A DNA stretch of 24,272 nt. It comes from Clostridia bacterium (GTDB taxonomy: Bacteria; Bacillota; Clostridia; Oscillospirales; Butyricicoccaceae). Within the stretch, counting starts at the first letter, position 1; every line of letters begins with the position of its first letter. This document shows positions 16,452 through 23,490 of this stretch, in pieces. The stretch is taken from contig JAFQKM010000255.1 in the NCBI GenBank assembly GCA_017396925.1, positions 1 to 24,272 on the forward strand, written 5' to 3'. The position numbers and the translations under genes were made by a program. The notes under the pieces are model-generated. The model ran no database searches. It saw only the letters and a list, made by a program, of their open reading frames with translations, and was not told the origin of the DNA.

Positions 16452-17225
16452 TTATTGGGTCACGGCGCCGATCACGGTGCCGTCGGGCAGACGGAAGATG
16501 GTATTCGGGTCTTCGGTCAGCGGCAGGACCTCGGCAGTCAGTGCATAAACAAGGGTCTCGCCCTCAAAGCTCTGGGCACCCACCAGCAGGCCGTCCTCTA
16601 CCGAAATGTAGTAAAGTACGTGATTGCCGCTGAGGGGATCGCTGGTCTCTATGGCCAGACAATAGATGTTGCCGTAAAGGGCATAGTTGGCCGACAGGAT
16701 GGCCTCATCTTCCAGTTCAAGCAGACGCTCGTAGGTGGGAATAAACAGGCTGTCGTCCTGTGTAAAACTGCCTGCTTTACCGGTATAGACACCGGATGCA
16801 CTCTGGTTCCAGATCCATACATCTTCGCCATAAAGCAGACTGTGGCGTGTGCCGCCGCCCTGGGTATCATAAACGACCGTCTTATGAATACCGCCCGATA
16901 CATAACCGTCGGCACCCGTTGTGATCTGACCGCCGCTGTGATACAGTGTGGTCTTGGCCACGATATGATACTGTTCGGGCCGCTGCATGGCGCCGATCAG
17001 TTTTTTGATATTGGTGCGATCGACCGTGACTGCCTGCAGCATATCGAGATTGGAAACATAGGTCTCCGGCTCGACAGCCACATCTTCGCCCTCCCGGTCG
17101 GGCAGGACGATATGGGCTTCCTTCTCGCCCAGCAGGGCCGAAAAATCCATCATGGTCAGCAGCAGGGCGATCGCCATGATCAGCACAGCCGCAATGGCTG
17201 TGGGGGCCATACCTTTATTTCTGAT
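16452..17225 (-). CDS. Unnamed membrane-anchored extracytoplasmic protein, possible ATC start
   Basis: I do not recognise a family. From the first ATG (17208-17210) the product is 252 residues: a hydrophobic segment at residues 4-21, then a soluble domain of about 225 residues rich in beta-strand-like stretches, with many Tyr and Thr and only one cysteine. This suggests a protein tethered to the outer face of the membrane. A strong AGGAGG (17233-17238) is 22 bases from that ATG but exactly 7 bases from an in-frame ATC (17223-17225). Starting there adds five residues, including an arginine and a lysine, giving the basic N-terminus expected before a membrane anchor. I therefore list the longer form, with doubt. 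It is the last gene of the trpS-tagO-wecB unit, 42 bases after wecB, so an envelope role is possible. Confidence 0.7.
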   Translation of the reverse strand: MRNKGMAPTAIAAVLIMAIALLLTMMDFSALLGEKEAHIVLPDREGEDVAVEPETYVSNLDMLQAVTVDRTNIKKLIGAMQRPEQYHIVAKTTLYHSGGQITTGADGYVSGGIHKTVVYDTQGGGTRHSLLYGEDVWIWNQSASGVYTGKAGSFTQDDSLFIPTYERLLELEDEAILSANYALYGNIYCLAIETSDPLSGNHVLYYISVEDGLLVGAQSFEGETLVYALTAEVLPLTEDPNTIFRLPDGTVIGAVTQ

Positions 17226-17267
17226 AAAAACCCCTCCTCTTCCCTTGCGGTTTGTTCAGATGCAAAA

Positions 17268-18416
17268 TTATTCTGCCACGAACTCGGCGGCAGGCTCTTC
17301 GCCTGTGCCGAAGTAATAGAGCAGATCCTGGGCAATTCTTGCGCAGGCATTGCCATCGCCATAGGGATTGACGGCACGCTTCATGCGCAGATAGTGCTCC
17401 TGATCGTCAAACAGGCGGTTGGCATGTTCGATGATATCTTCCTTGCCGGTGCCGACGATCTCGACTGTGCCGGCAACGACAGCCTCGGGACGCTCGGTCT
17501 CGCGGCGCAGAACCAGAACCGGCTTACCCAGCGCGGGCGCCTCTTCCTGCAGACCGCCCGAGTCGGTCATGACCATATAGACGCGGCTCATGATATTATG
17601 CATATCAAAAACGCCCAGCGGCTCGATCAGCATGACATTGGGGGAACCGTCGAGATACTTGTGTGCGGTCTCCTGAACATAAGGGCTCAGGTGGACGGGA
17701 TAGACAAAGGTGACCTCGGGACGCTCGGCTGCCAGCTGTGCAACCGCCTGCATGATATTCTCCATGGGCTTGCCGTAGTTTTCACGGCGATGGGCGGTCA
17801 TCAGAACGACATGTTTGCTGTAGTCGATATGGTTCAGCGCATCGCAGGCAAAGACATAATCTTCACGAACGGTGGTCTTGAGGGCGTCGATAACGGTATT
17901 ACCGGTGATGTAGACATGCTCGCGCACACCCTCCAGATCGAGATTCTTCTTGTTGGCCGTGGTGGGGGCAAAGTGCAGATCGGCAATACGGCCGGTCAGA
18001 ACACGGTTCATCTCTTCGGGATAGGGAGAATTCTTATCGAAGGAACGCAGACCGGCTTCGACATGGCCGACCTTGATCTGGTGGTAAAAACCGGCCAGAC
18101 CGGCGGCAAAAGAAGTGGTTGTATCGCCATGGACCAGGACAATGTCGGGACGGTTCTGGTTGAAGACATCGTGCAGACCCATCAGAACCTTGGATGTGAC
18201 CGACGACAGCGTCTGGCTCTTTTCCATGATGTTGAGGTCGAAATCAGGGGTGATCTCAAAGGCCTGCAGAACCTGATCGAGCATCTCGCGGTGCTGACCG
18301 GTAACACAGACGATGGGCTCGATCTCGGGGATCTGCTCCAGCTCCTTGACCAGCGGACACATCTTGATGGCTTCGGGACGTGTGCCGAAAACCAGCATTA
18401 CTTTGATCTTGTTCAT
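17268..18416 (-). CDS. wecB: UDP-N-acetylglucosamine 2-epimerase (non-hydrolysing)
   Basis: A 382-residue protein of normal length for WecB/MnaA. Motifs: FGTRPEAIKM (about residues 10-19), HGDTTTSFAAGL (about 96-107), GHVEAGLRS (about 117-125), EEMNRVLTGRIADLHFAPT, TAHRREN, and TDSGGLQEEAP near residue 288. It interconverts UDP-GlcNAc and UDP-ManNAc in the cytoplasm. UDP-ManNAc is the donor for TagA (encoded at 12235-12960). The ATG overlaps the tagO stop (ATGA) with GAGG 7 bases upstream, so the two are translationally coupled. The C-terminus has a short acidic extension after YYFGTGEEP. The hydrolysing form (NeuC) is excluded by the overall motif set and length, though this is by eye. Confidence 0.95.
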   Translation of the reverse strand: MNKIKVMLVFGTRPEAIKMCPLVKELEQIPEIEPIVCVTGQHREMLDQVLQAFEITPDFDLNIMEKSQTLSSVTSKVLMGLHDVFNQNRPDIVLVHGDTTTSFAAGLAGFYHQIKVGHVEAGLRSFDKNSPYPEEMNRVLTGRIADLHFAPTTANKKNLDLEGVREHVYITGNTVIDALKTTVREDYVFACDALNHIDYSKHVVLMTAHRRENYGKPMENIMQAVAQLAAERPEVTFVYPVHLSPYVQETAHKYLDGSPNVMLIEPLGVFDMHNIMSRVYMVMTDSGGLQEEAPALGKPVLVLRRETERPEAVVAGTVEIVGTGKEDIIEHANRLFDDQEHYLRMKRAVNPYGDGNACARIAQDLLYYFGTGEEPAAEFVAE

Positions 18417-19477
18417 TTCTTTTCCTCATCGGGAGCCTTCCGCTCCTCTTGTTTCTTGTGGTTTACCTTGATATTCATGGCGAAGAAGAAGCACAGCAGG
18501 ATGGCAACAGCCACGATGGCGATCTTCATCTCGCCGCTTGTTGTGAAGATAACAGCGGCCAGGCCGAGAACGACACTGACGGCATAGAGGATGGCAACCG
18601 ACTGCTTCTGGTCAAAGCCCAGATCGACCAGACGATGGTGGATATGACCACGGTCGGCCTGCAGGGGGCTCTGTCCCTTGAGCAGTCTGCGCACAATGGC
18701 GAAGGCCGTATCAAAAATCGGCAGGCCCAGGATCAGGAAGGGCACGACAAAAGAGATAACGGCATAGAGCTTGAAGAGGCCGTTGATCGACATGACGGCC
18801 AGCATATAACCCAGAAACATGGAACCGGTATCGCCCATAAAGATCTTGGCGGGGTTCATGTTGTAGGGCAGAAATCCGAAGCAGGCGCCAGTCAGTGCAG
18901 CCATAATGATGGCAACATAAGGTTCGGAAACCAGCAGTGCAATGGTAAAGACGGTCAGCGAAGCGATCGACGAAACGCCGCAGGCCAGACCATCAAGGCC
19001 ATCAATAAAGTTGACGGCATTGATCATACCGACGATCCAGACCAGCGTGATGGGATAGGACAGCCAGCCCAGATTGAAAAGCTCGCCGCCGAAAGGATTG
19101 CTCAGCACCTCGATGCGGACATCGGCCAGCATGACGATGCCGGCTGCAGCGATCTGGCCGACAAACTTGATCTTGGGCGACAGTGCGACAACATCGTCGA
19201 CGACGCCCAGAAGGATCAGAACGACCGAACCCAGCAGAATGGCCTGCAGCTCGGCGGTCATGTTTCCGAAGATCAGAACACTGACCAGAAAACCGAGATA
19301 GATGGCCAGACCACCGACGCGGGGAATGGGGGTTTTATGCATACGGCGATTATCCTTGGGGACATCGACCGCACCGATCTTAAATGCAAAGGATTTGACC
19401 ACGGGGGTCAGCGCAAAGGCGATACCCAGCGCCGTGGCAAAAGCCAGCAGAGAAGTCAGGATAACGCTGTTGTTCAT
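18413..19477 (-). CDS. tagO: Undecaprenyl-phosphate GlcNAc-1-phosphate transferase (TagO/WecA)
   Basis: A 354-residue polytopic membrane protein with about ten helices. Glycosyltransferase-4 motifs are all there: VPKDNRRMHKTPIPRVGG (about residues 39-56), LGVVDDVVALSP (about 90-101), NAVNFIDGLDGLA (about 153-165), FMGDTGSMFLG and DRGHIHHRL. The last, with its HIHH, separates TagO/WecA from MraY. It transfers GlcNAc-1-P from UDP-GlcNAc to undecaprenyl phosphate and starts wall teichoic acid or related polymer synthesis. The charged cytoplasmic tail is lysine- and glutamate-rich. The start (ATG 19475-19477) has AGGTG upstream and lies 12 bases after trpS. It overlaps wecB by 4 bases. Confidence 0.95.
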   Translation of the reverse strand: MNNSVILTSLLAFATALGIAFALTPVVKSFAFKIGAVDVPKDNRRMHKTPIPRVGGLAIYLGFLVSVLIFGNMTAELQAILLGSVVLILLGVVDDVVALSPKIKFVGQIAAAGIVMLADVRIEVLSNPFGGELFNLGWLSYPITLVWIVGMINAVNFIDGLDGLACGVSSIASLTVFTIALLVSEPYVAIIMAALTGACFGFLPYNMNPAKIFMGDTGSMFLGYMLAVMSINGLFKLYAVISFVVPFLILGLPIFDTAFAIVRRLLKGQSPLQADRGHIHHRLVDLGFDQKQSVAILYAVSVVLGLAAVIFTTSGEMKIAIVAVAILLCFFFAMNIKVNHKKQEERKAPDEEKK

Positions 19478-19489
19478 AGGAGCACCTGC

Positions 19490-20551
19490 TTAGTCTGCCT
19501 TGGGCAGGACCAGACCGACCTTCTTGTAGGTCTTTTCCAGGGTGCGCTGGGCAAAACGGGAGGCCATGAAAGCGCCCTTCTTGCAGACTTCGTCGATATA
19601 GTCCTTGTTGTTCATATAATCGGTGACCTTCTCGCGGATGGGGCGGACGGTGTCGGCAACGACCTCGCCGCAGGCCATCTTGAAGTCGCCGTAGCCCTTG
19701 CCCTCAAACTCGCGCTCGATCTCTTCAACCGACTTGCCGGTAACGGCACTGTAGATGTTGATCAGGTTATTGATGCCGTCCTTACCTTCACCCATGCGCA
19801 CCTCGCTGCCCGAGTCGGTAACAGCGCGCTTGAACTTCTTGATGATTTCGGCGTCGGTATCCATAATGGTGATGATGGCATTCTTGTTGGGGTCCGACTT
19901 GCTCATCTTCTTGGTGGGCTCGGCCAGGCTCATGATACGGGCGCCGGCCTTGGTGATGTAGGGTTCGGGCTCGGTAAAGGTCTTGCCGTAGATGCCGTTG
20001 AAGCGGTTGGCAATGTCGCGTGCGATTTCCAGATGCTGCTTCTGGTCCTGACCGACGGGAACATAGTCGGTCTGATACAGCAGGATATCGGCTGCCATCA
20101 GGGCAGGATAGGTGAAGAGGCCGGCGTTGATATTGTCGGCATACTTGGCCGACTTATCCTTGAACTGTGTCATGCGGGACAGTTCGCCAAACATAGTGTA
20201 GCAGTTGAGGATCCAGGCCAGCTCGGCATGCTGATGGACATGGCTCTGCTGGAAAACGATGCTCTTCTCGGGGTCGATGCCGGCAGCCAGCAGAACAGCC
20301 AGACCCTGATAGATCTGCTGACGCAGATTCTTGGGATCCTGACGGACGGTCAGGGCATGCAGGTCGGCAACGGCATAGAGGCAGTTAAACTCGCCGCTGT
20401 CCTGAATGGCAACCCAGTTCTTCAGCGCGCCCAGATAGTTGCCCAGTGTAATGGCACCCGAGGGCTGGATGAAACTCAGAGAAATCTTTTTCTTGGCGGG
20501 CTTGGCCTCGCCGTTCTGTGCAGCAGGTGCTGCGGTGTTGATCTCGCTCAT
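19490..20551 (-). CDS. trpS: Tryptophanyl-tRNA synthetase
   Basis: A 353-residue class I synthetase. The HIGH-equivalent is PSGAITLGNYLG (residues 30-41) and the KMSKS motif is KKMSKSDPN near residue 214. Between them are DLHALT (63-68) and the QQSH segment; VGQDQKQH is also typical of TrpS. It charges tRNA-Trp in the cytoplasm. About 20 extra N-terminal residues (Ala-, Lys- and Pro-rich) precede the core, but the start is well supported: ATG 20549-20551 with GAAGG 9 bases upstream. It heads a leftward operon with tagO and wecB. The leader is under 100 bases and contains no recognisable T-box. Confidence 0.97.
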   Translation of the reverse strand: MSEINTAAPAAQNGEAKPAKKKISLSFIQPSGAITLGNYLGALKNWVAIQDSGEFNCLYAVADLHALTVRQDPKNLRQQIYQGLAVLLAAGIDPEKSIVFQQSHVHQHAELAWILNCYTMFGELSRMTQFKDKSAKYADNINAGLFTYPALMAADILLYQTDYVPVGQDQKQHLEIARDIANRFNGIYGKTFTEPEPYITKAGARIMSLAEPTKKMSKSDPNKNAIITIMDTDAEIIKKFKRAVTDSGSEVRMGEGKDGINNLINIYSAVTGKSVEEIEREFEGKGYGDFKMACGEVVADTVRPIREKVTDYMNNKDYIDEVCKKGAFMASRFAQRTLEKTYKKVGLVLPKAD

Positions 20552-20592
20552 ATTCTTTATACCTTCTTTTCACATATGTTCAATCGAATCAA

Positions 20593-20622
20593 TGCCCATA
20601 ACAACGGCATTATTACATATTA
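20593..20622 (+). promoter_or_regulatory. Weak sigma-G-like promoter candidate for ypeB
   Basis: TGCCCA (20593-20598), a 17-base spacer and CATATTA (20616-20622), read rightward. The -10 fits the forespore sigma-G pattern CATAHTA exactly; the -35 fits TGMATA at 4 of 6. It overlaps the trpS -10 on the other strand. ypeB starts about 90 bases downstream. In Bacillus ypeB is sigma-G dependent, which is why I looked. Confidence 0.3.
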
Positions 20623-20648
20623 TAGCACTCTACTATAGTCCAATGCAA
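20619..20648 (-). promoter_or_regulatory. Sigma-A-type promoter for trpS-tagO-wecB
   Basis: Read leftward: TTGCAT (20643-20648), an 18-base spacer, perfect TATAAT (20619-20624). The trpS ATG is about 68 bases downstream. Confidence 0.72.
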
Positions 20649-20712
20649 GCCATTCTTGCATATTCCTCCCCTTCTCTGCACAAACTACCGCCATATCACA
20701 GGAGGTATCCCC

Positions 20713-22041
20713 ATGGAGCGTTTTTTCAGGAAAACCACATTCTTTTCCATCCTTACAGCCCTGCTTTTTGCCGGTTCCACCTTTCACTATGCCCGTTTGG
20801 CCGAAGACTACAGCCGTCAGCTGGATCAGCGCAGCCAGCAGGCCATGAGCGAACTGGTATCGGAGCTTTCACAGATGGACGCCGCCCTTGCCAAGCTGCG
20901 GTATGCTTCAACCCCGCTGAGCTTCCAGACCATTTCGGCCAAGCTGTGGCAGAGTGCCGAAAATGCCAAAAGCGCCATGTCGGCCCTTGCTTTGGAAGCC
21001 GGCGCATTGGACAAAACACAGAAGTTTGTCGGCCAGACCGGAGATTTTGCCTATTATCTGCTCTTTTCATCGGCCGGCGGCAGCGGAATGTCGGCCGAGC
21101 ACCGCGCTGCCCTCGACAGCCTCTTTGCCGCTTCCGAAAATGTCACCCTGGAGATCGGCTCGCTCAAGCAGCAGCTGGATGTGGGGCAGCTCTCCTACCG
21201 CAGCCTTTCGGAAGACAGCGACCGCTCGTCGGGCGGCGATCTGTCGGGTGGGCTGAGCGGCATCGAGCAGGAGTTTCCCGAATATGCCACTTTGATCTAC
21301 GACGGCCCTTTTTCCGAGCATCTCAACCGGCAGAAGCCCCTGCTGCTGGAAGGGATGGATACGGTTTCTGCCGAACAGTCCACCAGAAACGCCGCTGCAT
21401 TCCTCGACATTCCGGTGACCGACCTGCAGCTGCTCTATGAAACAGAGAACGACAAGATCCCTTCTCGCTGTCTGGCTACCGAAGACGGCAGAACGGTCGA
21501 GGTCTCCAATCGCGGCGGCATGGTCTTTACCTACCGTGATCCGCGGCCGATCGGAGTGCCGCGGCTGGAGGCCGAAGCGGCCATCAAAAAGGCAAAAACA
21601 TGGCTGGACGCCCATGGATTTACCGGCATGAAAGAAAGCTATTATACTCTGTTTGACAATACGATCACCGTCAACTTCGCCTATACGCAGAACGGCATCA
21701 CGGTCTACAGCGATCTGATCAAGGTCAGCGTCGCCCTGGATGACGGCAGTATCGTGGGCATGGAGGCTCGGGGCTATGTCATGAGCCATCGCAGCCGCAC
21801 CCTCCCCCGCCCTGCGATCTCGGAGGCAGAAGGCCGTGCTGTGGTCAGCAGCCGCCTGACCATCCAATCAGAGAACCTGGCGCTGATCCCCACTTCGGGG
21901 CAGAACGAGGTGCTCTGCCGGGAATATGTCTGCACAGATGAAGAGGGCCGCCATATCATCGTCTATGTCAATGCCCGTACAGGGCAGGAAGAAAACATCT
22001 ATCTCCTTGTTGAGGATGAGAACGGTATTCTGACCATCTGA
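20713..22041 (+). CDS. ypeB: Germination protein YpeB
   Basis: A 442-residue protein with the YpeB layout. A basic N-terminus and one membrane helix (about residues 8-28) come first, then a helical, partly coiled-coil region (about 30-200), and two PepSY-like repeats in the C-terminal half (about 240-440), with the family segments YDGPFSEHL and ARGYVMSH. In Bacillus YpeB is held in the spore inner membrane and stabilises the cortex-lytic enzyme SleB, which it needs in turn. The start is ATG 20713 with AGGAGG 7 bases upstream; the longer open frame from 20656 has no ribosome binding site. sleB, normally just upstream, is not here. It is monocistronic and is followed by birA with its own promoter. 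Confidence 0.92.
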   Translation: MERFFRKTTFFSILTALLFAGSTFHYARLAEDYSRQLDQRSQQAMSELVSELSQMDAALAKLRYASTPLSFQTISAKLWQSAENAKSAMSALALEAGALDKTQKFVGQTGDFAYYLLFSSAGGSGMSAEHRAALDSLFAASENVTLEIGSLKQQLDVGQLSYRSLSEDSDRSSGGDLSGGLSGIEQEFPEYATLIYDGPFSEHLNRQKPLLLEGMDTVSAEQSTRNAAAFLDIPVTDLQLLYETENDKIPSRCLATEDGRTVEVSNRGGMVFTYRDPRPIGVPRLEAEAAIKKAKTWLDAHGFTGMKESYYTLFDNTITVNFAYTQNGITVYSDLIKVSVALDDGSIVGMEARGYVMSHRSRTLPRPAISEAEGRAVVSSRLTIQSENLALIPTSGQNEVLCREYVCTDEEGRHIIVYVNARTGQEENIYLLVEDENGILTI

Positions 22042-22064
22042 CGGCAGCTTTTGTTCCCGATTTC

Positions 22065-22093
22065 TTGACATTTCTTTCGCATTCTGTTACCTT
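22065..22093 (+). promoter_or_regulatory. Probable sigma-A promoter for birA
   Basis: Perfect TTGACA (22065-22070), 17-base spacer, and a weak -10 TACCTT (22088-22093). The birA ATG lies 25 bases further, so the leader is very short. Confidence 0.5.
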
Positions 22094-22117
22094 GTGGGCA
22101 GAAAGAAGGCGAATACC

Positions 22118-22909
22118 ATGATCCATCCCCTCGATCCTGCAAAGGTGCAGCAGCACCTTCACCATAAAGTCTATACGCTGAATACCACACCCGAAACCGC
22201 CAGCACCAACGACGACGCCAAGGCGCTGGCCGCCCATGGCGCTGCCCAGTATACCGTTATCCAGGCCGAATACCAGACCGGCGGCAAGGGCCGCCTGGGC
22301 CGCAGCTTTTATTCCCCCAGAGGCACCGGCCTCTATTTCTCGATCATCCTGCGTCCCGAAGCTCTCCCCATCGAAGATACCCTCTTCATCACCACCGCAG
22401 CTGCTGCCGCAGTGGCCGATGCTGTGGAATCGGTCTGCGGCAAGGTCTGCGGTATTAAATGGGTCAATGACCTCTTCATGGAAGGCCGCAAGATCTGCGG
22501 CATTCTGACCGAAGCGGCTTTCCGTCCCGATCTCAAGGGGCTGAGCTATGCCGTATTGGGCATCGGCGTCAACATCGCGCCGCCCGAAGGCGGTTTCCCC
22601 GAGGATCTGCAGCACATCGCCAATACCATTTACGACGATCCGGCAGCTCTTCCTGCCGATCTGCGCGAGCGCCTGCTGGCAGCCATCCTTGATCGGTTTT
22701 ACGAGTATTATATCCAATTCCCCAAAAAGGCCTTCCTCGAGCCCTACCGCAGCCGCAGTATCCTGACCGGCAAAGATGTAACGGTGCATCGCGGCAGCAG
22801 CCAATATCCGGCCCATGTTGTCGGCATTGACGACCGCTGCCGTCTGATTCTCGAGCACGACGGACAGCAGACCCTGCTGGACAGCGGCGAGGTCAGCATC
22901 CGTTTTTAA
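22118..22909 (+). CDS. birA: Biotin--[acetyl-CoA-carboxylase] ligase, monofunctional
   Basis: A 263-residue protein. The biotin/ATP loop is GGKGRLGR (residues 55-62), followed by GTGLYFSIILRP; the substrate-binding KWVNDL is at 114-119, and GRKICGIL (123-130) holds the catalytic-site lysine. The C-terminal SH3-like domain covers about 215-263. It attaches biotin to carboxylase carrier domains in two steps through biotinyl-AMP. There is no N-terminal winged helix, so unlike E. coli or Bacillus BirA this one cannot act as a DNA-binding repressor. The ATG at 22118 has AGAAGG upstream; a GTG 24 bases earlier overlaps the promoter region and is unlikely. Confidence 0.94.
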   Translation: MIHPLDPAKVQQHLHHKVYTLNTTPETASTNDDAKALAAHGAAQYTVIQAEYQTGGKGRLGRSFYSPRGTGLYFSIILRPEALPIEDTLFITTAAAAAVADAVESVCGKVCGIKWVNDLFMEGRKICGILTEAAFRPDLKGLSYAVLGIGVNIAPPEGGFPEDLQHIANTIYDDPAALPADLRERLLAAILDRFYEYYIQFPKKAFLEPYRSRSILTGKDVTVHRGSSQYPAHVVGIDDRCRLILEHDGQQTLLDSGEVSIRF

Positions 22910-22924
22910 ACATCTGCAAAAATC

Positions 22925-22962
22925 AAAAGCCACCCAAAAACAGCCGTTTGGGTGGCTTTTTT
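22925..22962. terminator. Bidirectional terminator between birA and the HD-domain gene
   Basis: AAAAGCCACCCAAA, 8-base loop AACAGCCG, TTTGGGTGGCTTTTTT. The stem is a perfect 14 bp including the A/T arms. The flanking A and T runs suit both the rightward birA and the leftward HD gene (stop 22975). Confidence 0.9.
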
Positions 22963-22974
22963 CTGTCTTTTCAC

Positions 22975-23466
22975 TTACAGGTCAAACATGACATTCAGAA
23001 GGTCGATGCCGGTCTTGGTGCGGAAGAAGGATTCTCTGGCCGCACGGGCGGCTTCCTTATCCTTCTGGCCTTCGTGCTGGTTGACCAGATAATCAGCCTC
23101 CAGCAGGATGCGGTGGTCGATGCCCTCGACGGGATCGTAGGTATGATGATGGCCGACCAGCCAGCAGATGCGCTCGATATCTGCGGGATGCAGACCGATC
23201 TGTTCGAGCAGTGCCTTCGCCGGTGCGGGGCCTTCCTGCTCCTGCAGAGGACCGCGGCTGCTGCCATACTTTTCCTTGGCAGGCTTGATGCCGATGTCGT
23301 GCACCAGTGCAGCGGCTTCCAGAACAAACTGAGTATGGGCGTCCAGGCCCTCCCCTTCGCCGATCTGCTTGGCAAAGCTGTGGACCTTGATATAATGCTG
23401 GATCTGATGAGGCTCGCCGCGGTAGAACTCCATCATGGCGCGGCTGATGGCATTGATCTGATACAT
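22975..23466 (-). CDS. HD-domain hydrolase
   Basis: A 163-residue protein with the HD superfamily metal ligands: H29 (KVHSFA), the HD doublet at 56-57 (VHDIG), a histidine cluster H106-H108 (GHHHTYD) and a late aspartate at D125 (LEADYL). Small HD proteins of this length hydrolyse phosphate esters of nucleotides or small metabolites; the substrate is not predictable from the sequence. The start is the ATG at 23464-23466 with GGAG 8 bases upstream. The frame extends 8 codons further without a ribosome binding site. It follows the acetyltransferase gene by 24 bases, probably on the same transcript, and ends at the bidirectional terminator. Confidence 0.88.
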   Translation of the reverse strand: MYQINAISRAMMEFYRGEPHQIQHYIKVHSFAKQIGEGEGLDAHTQFVLEAAALVHDIGIKPAKEKYGSSRGPLQEQEGPAPAKALLEQIGLHPADIERICWLVGHHHTYDPVEGIDHRILLEADYLVNQHEGQKDKEAARAARESFFRTKTGIDLLNVMFDL

Positions 23467-23490
23467 ATTTCTTTCTCCGTATGGGTGCAC

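Noticed and set aside
16455..20638. Two long rightward frames of about 710 and 729 codons
   Set aside because: They are antisense to the unnamed protein, wecB, tagO and trpS, whose motifs are unmistakable.
20552..20712. T-box riboswitch upstream of trpS
   Set aside because: The leader from the promoter to the start is about 60 bases and has no T-box sequence or terminator/antiterminator pair.
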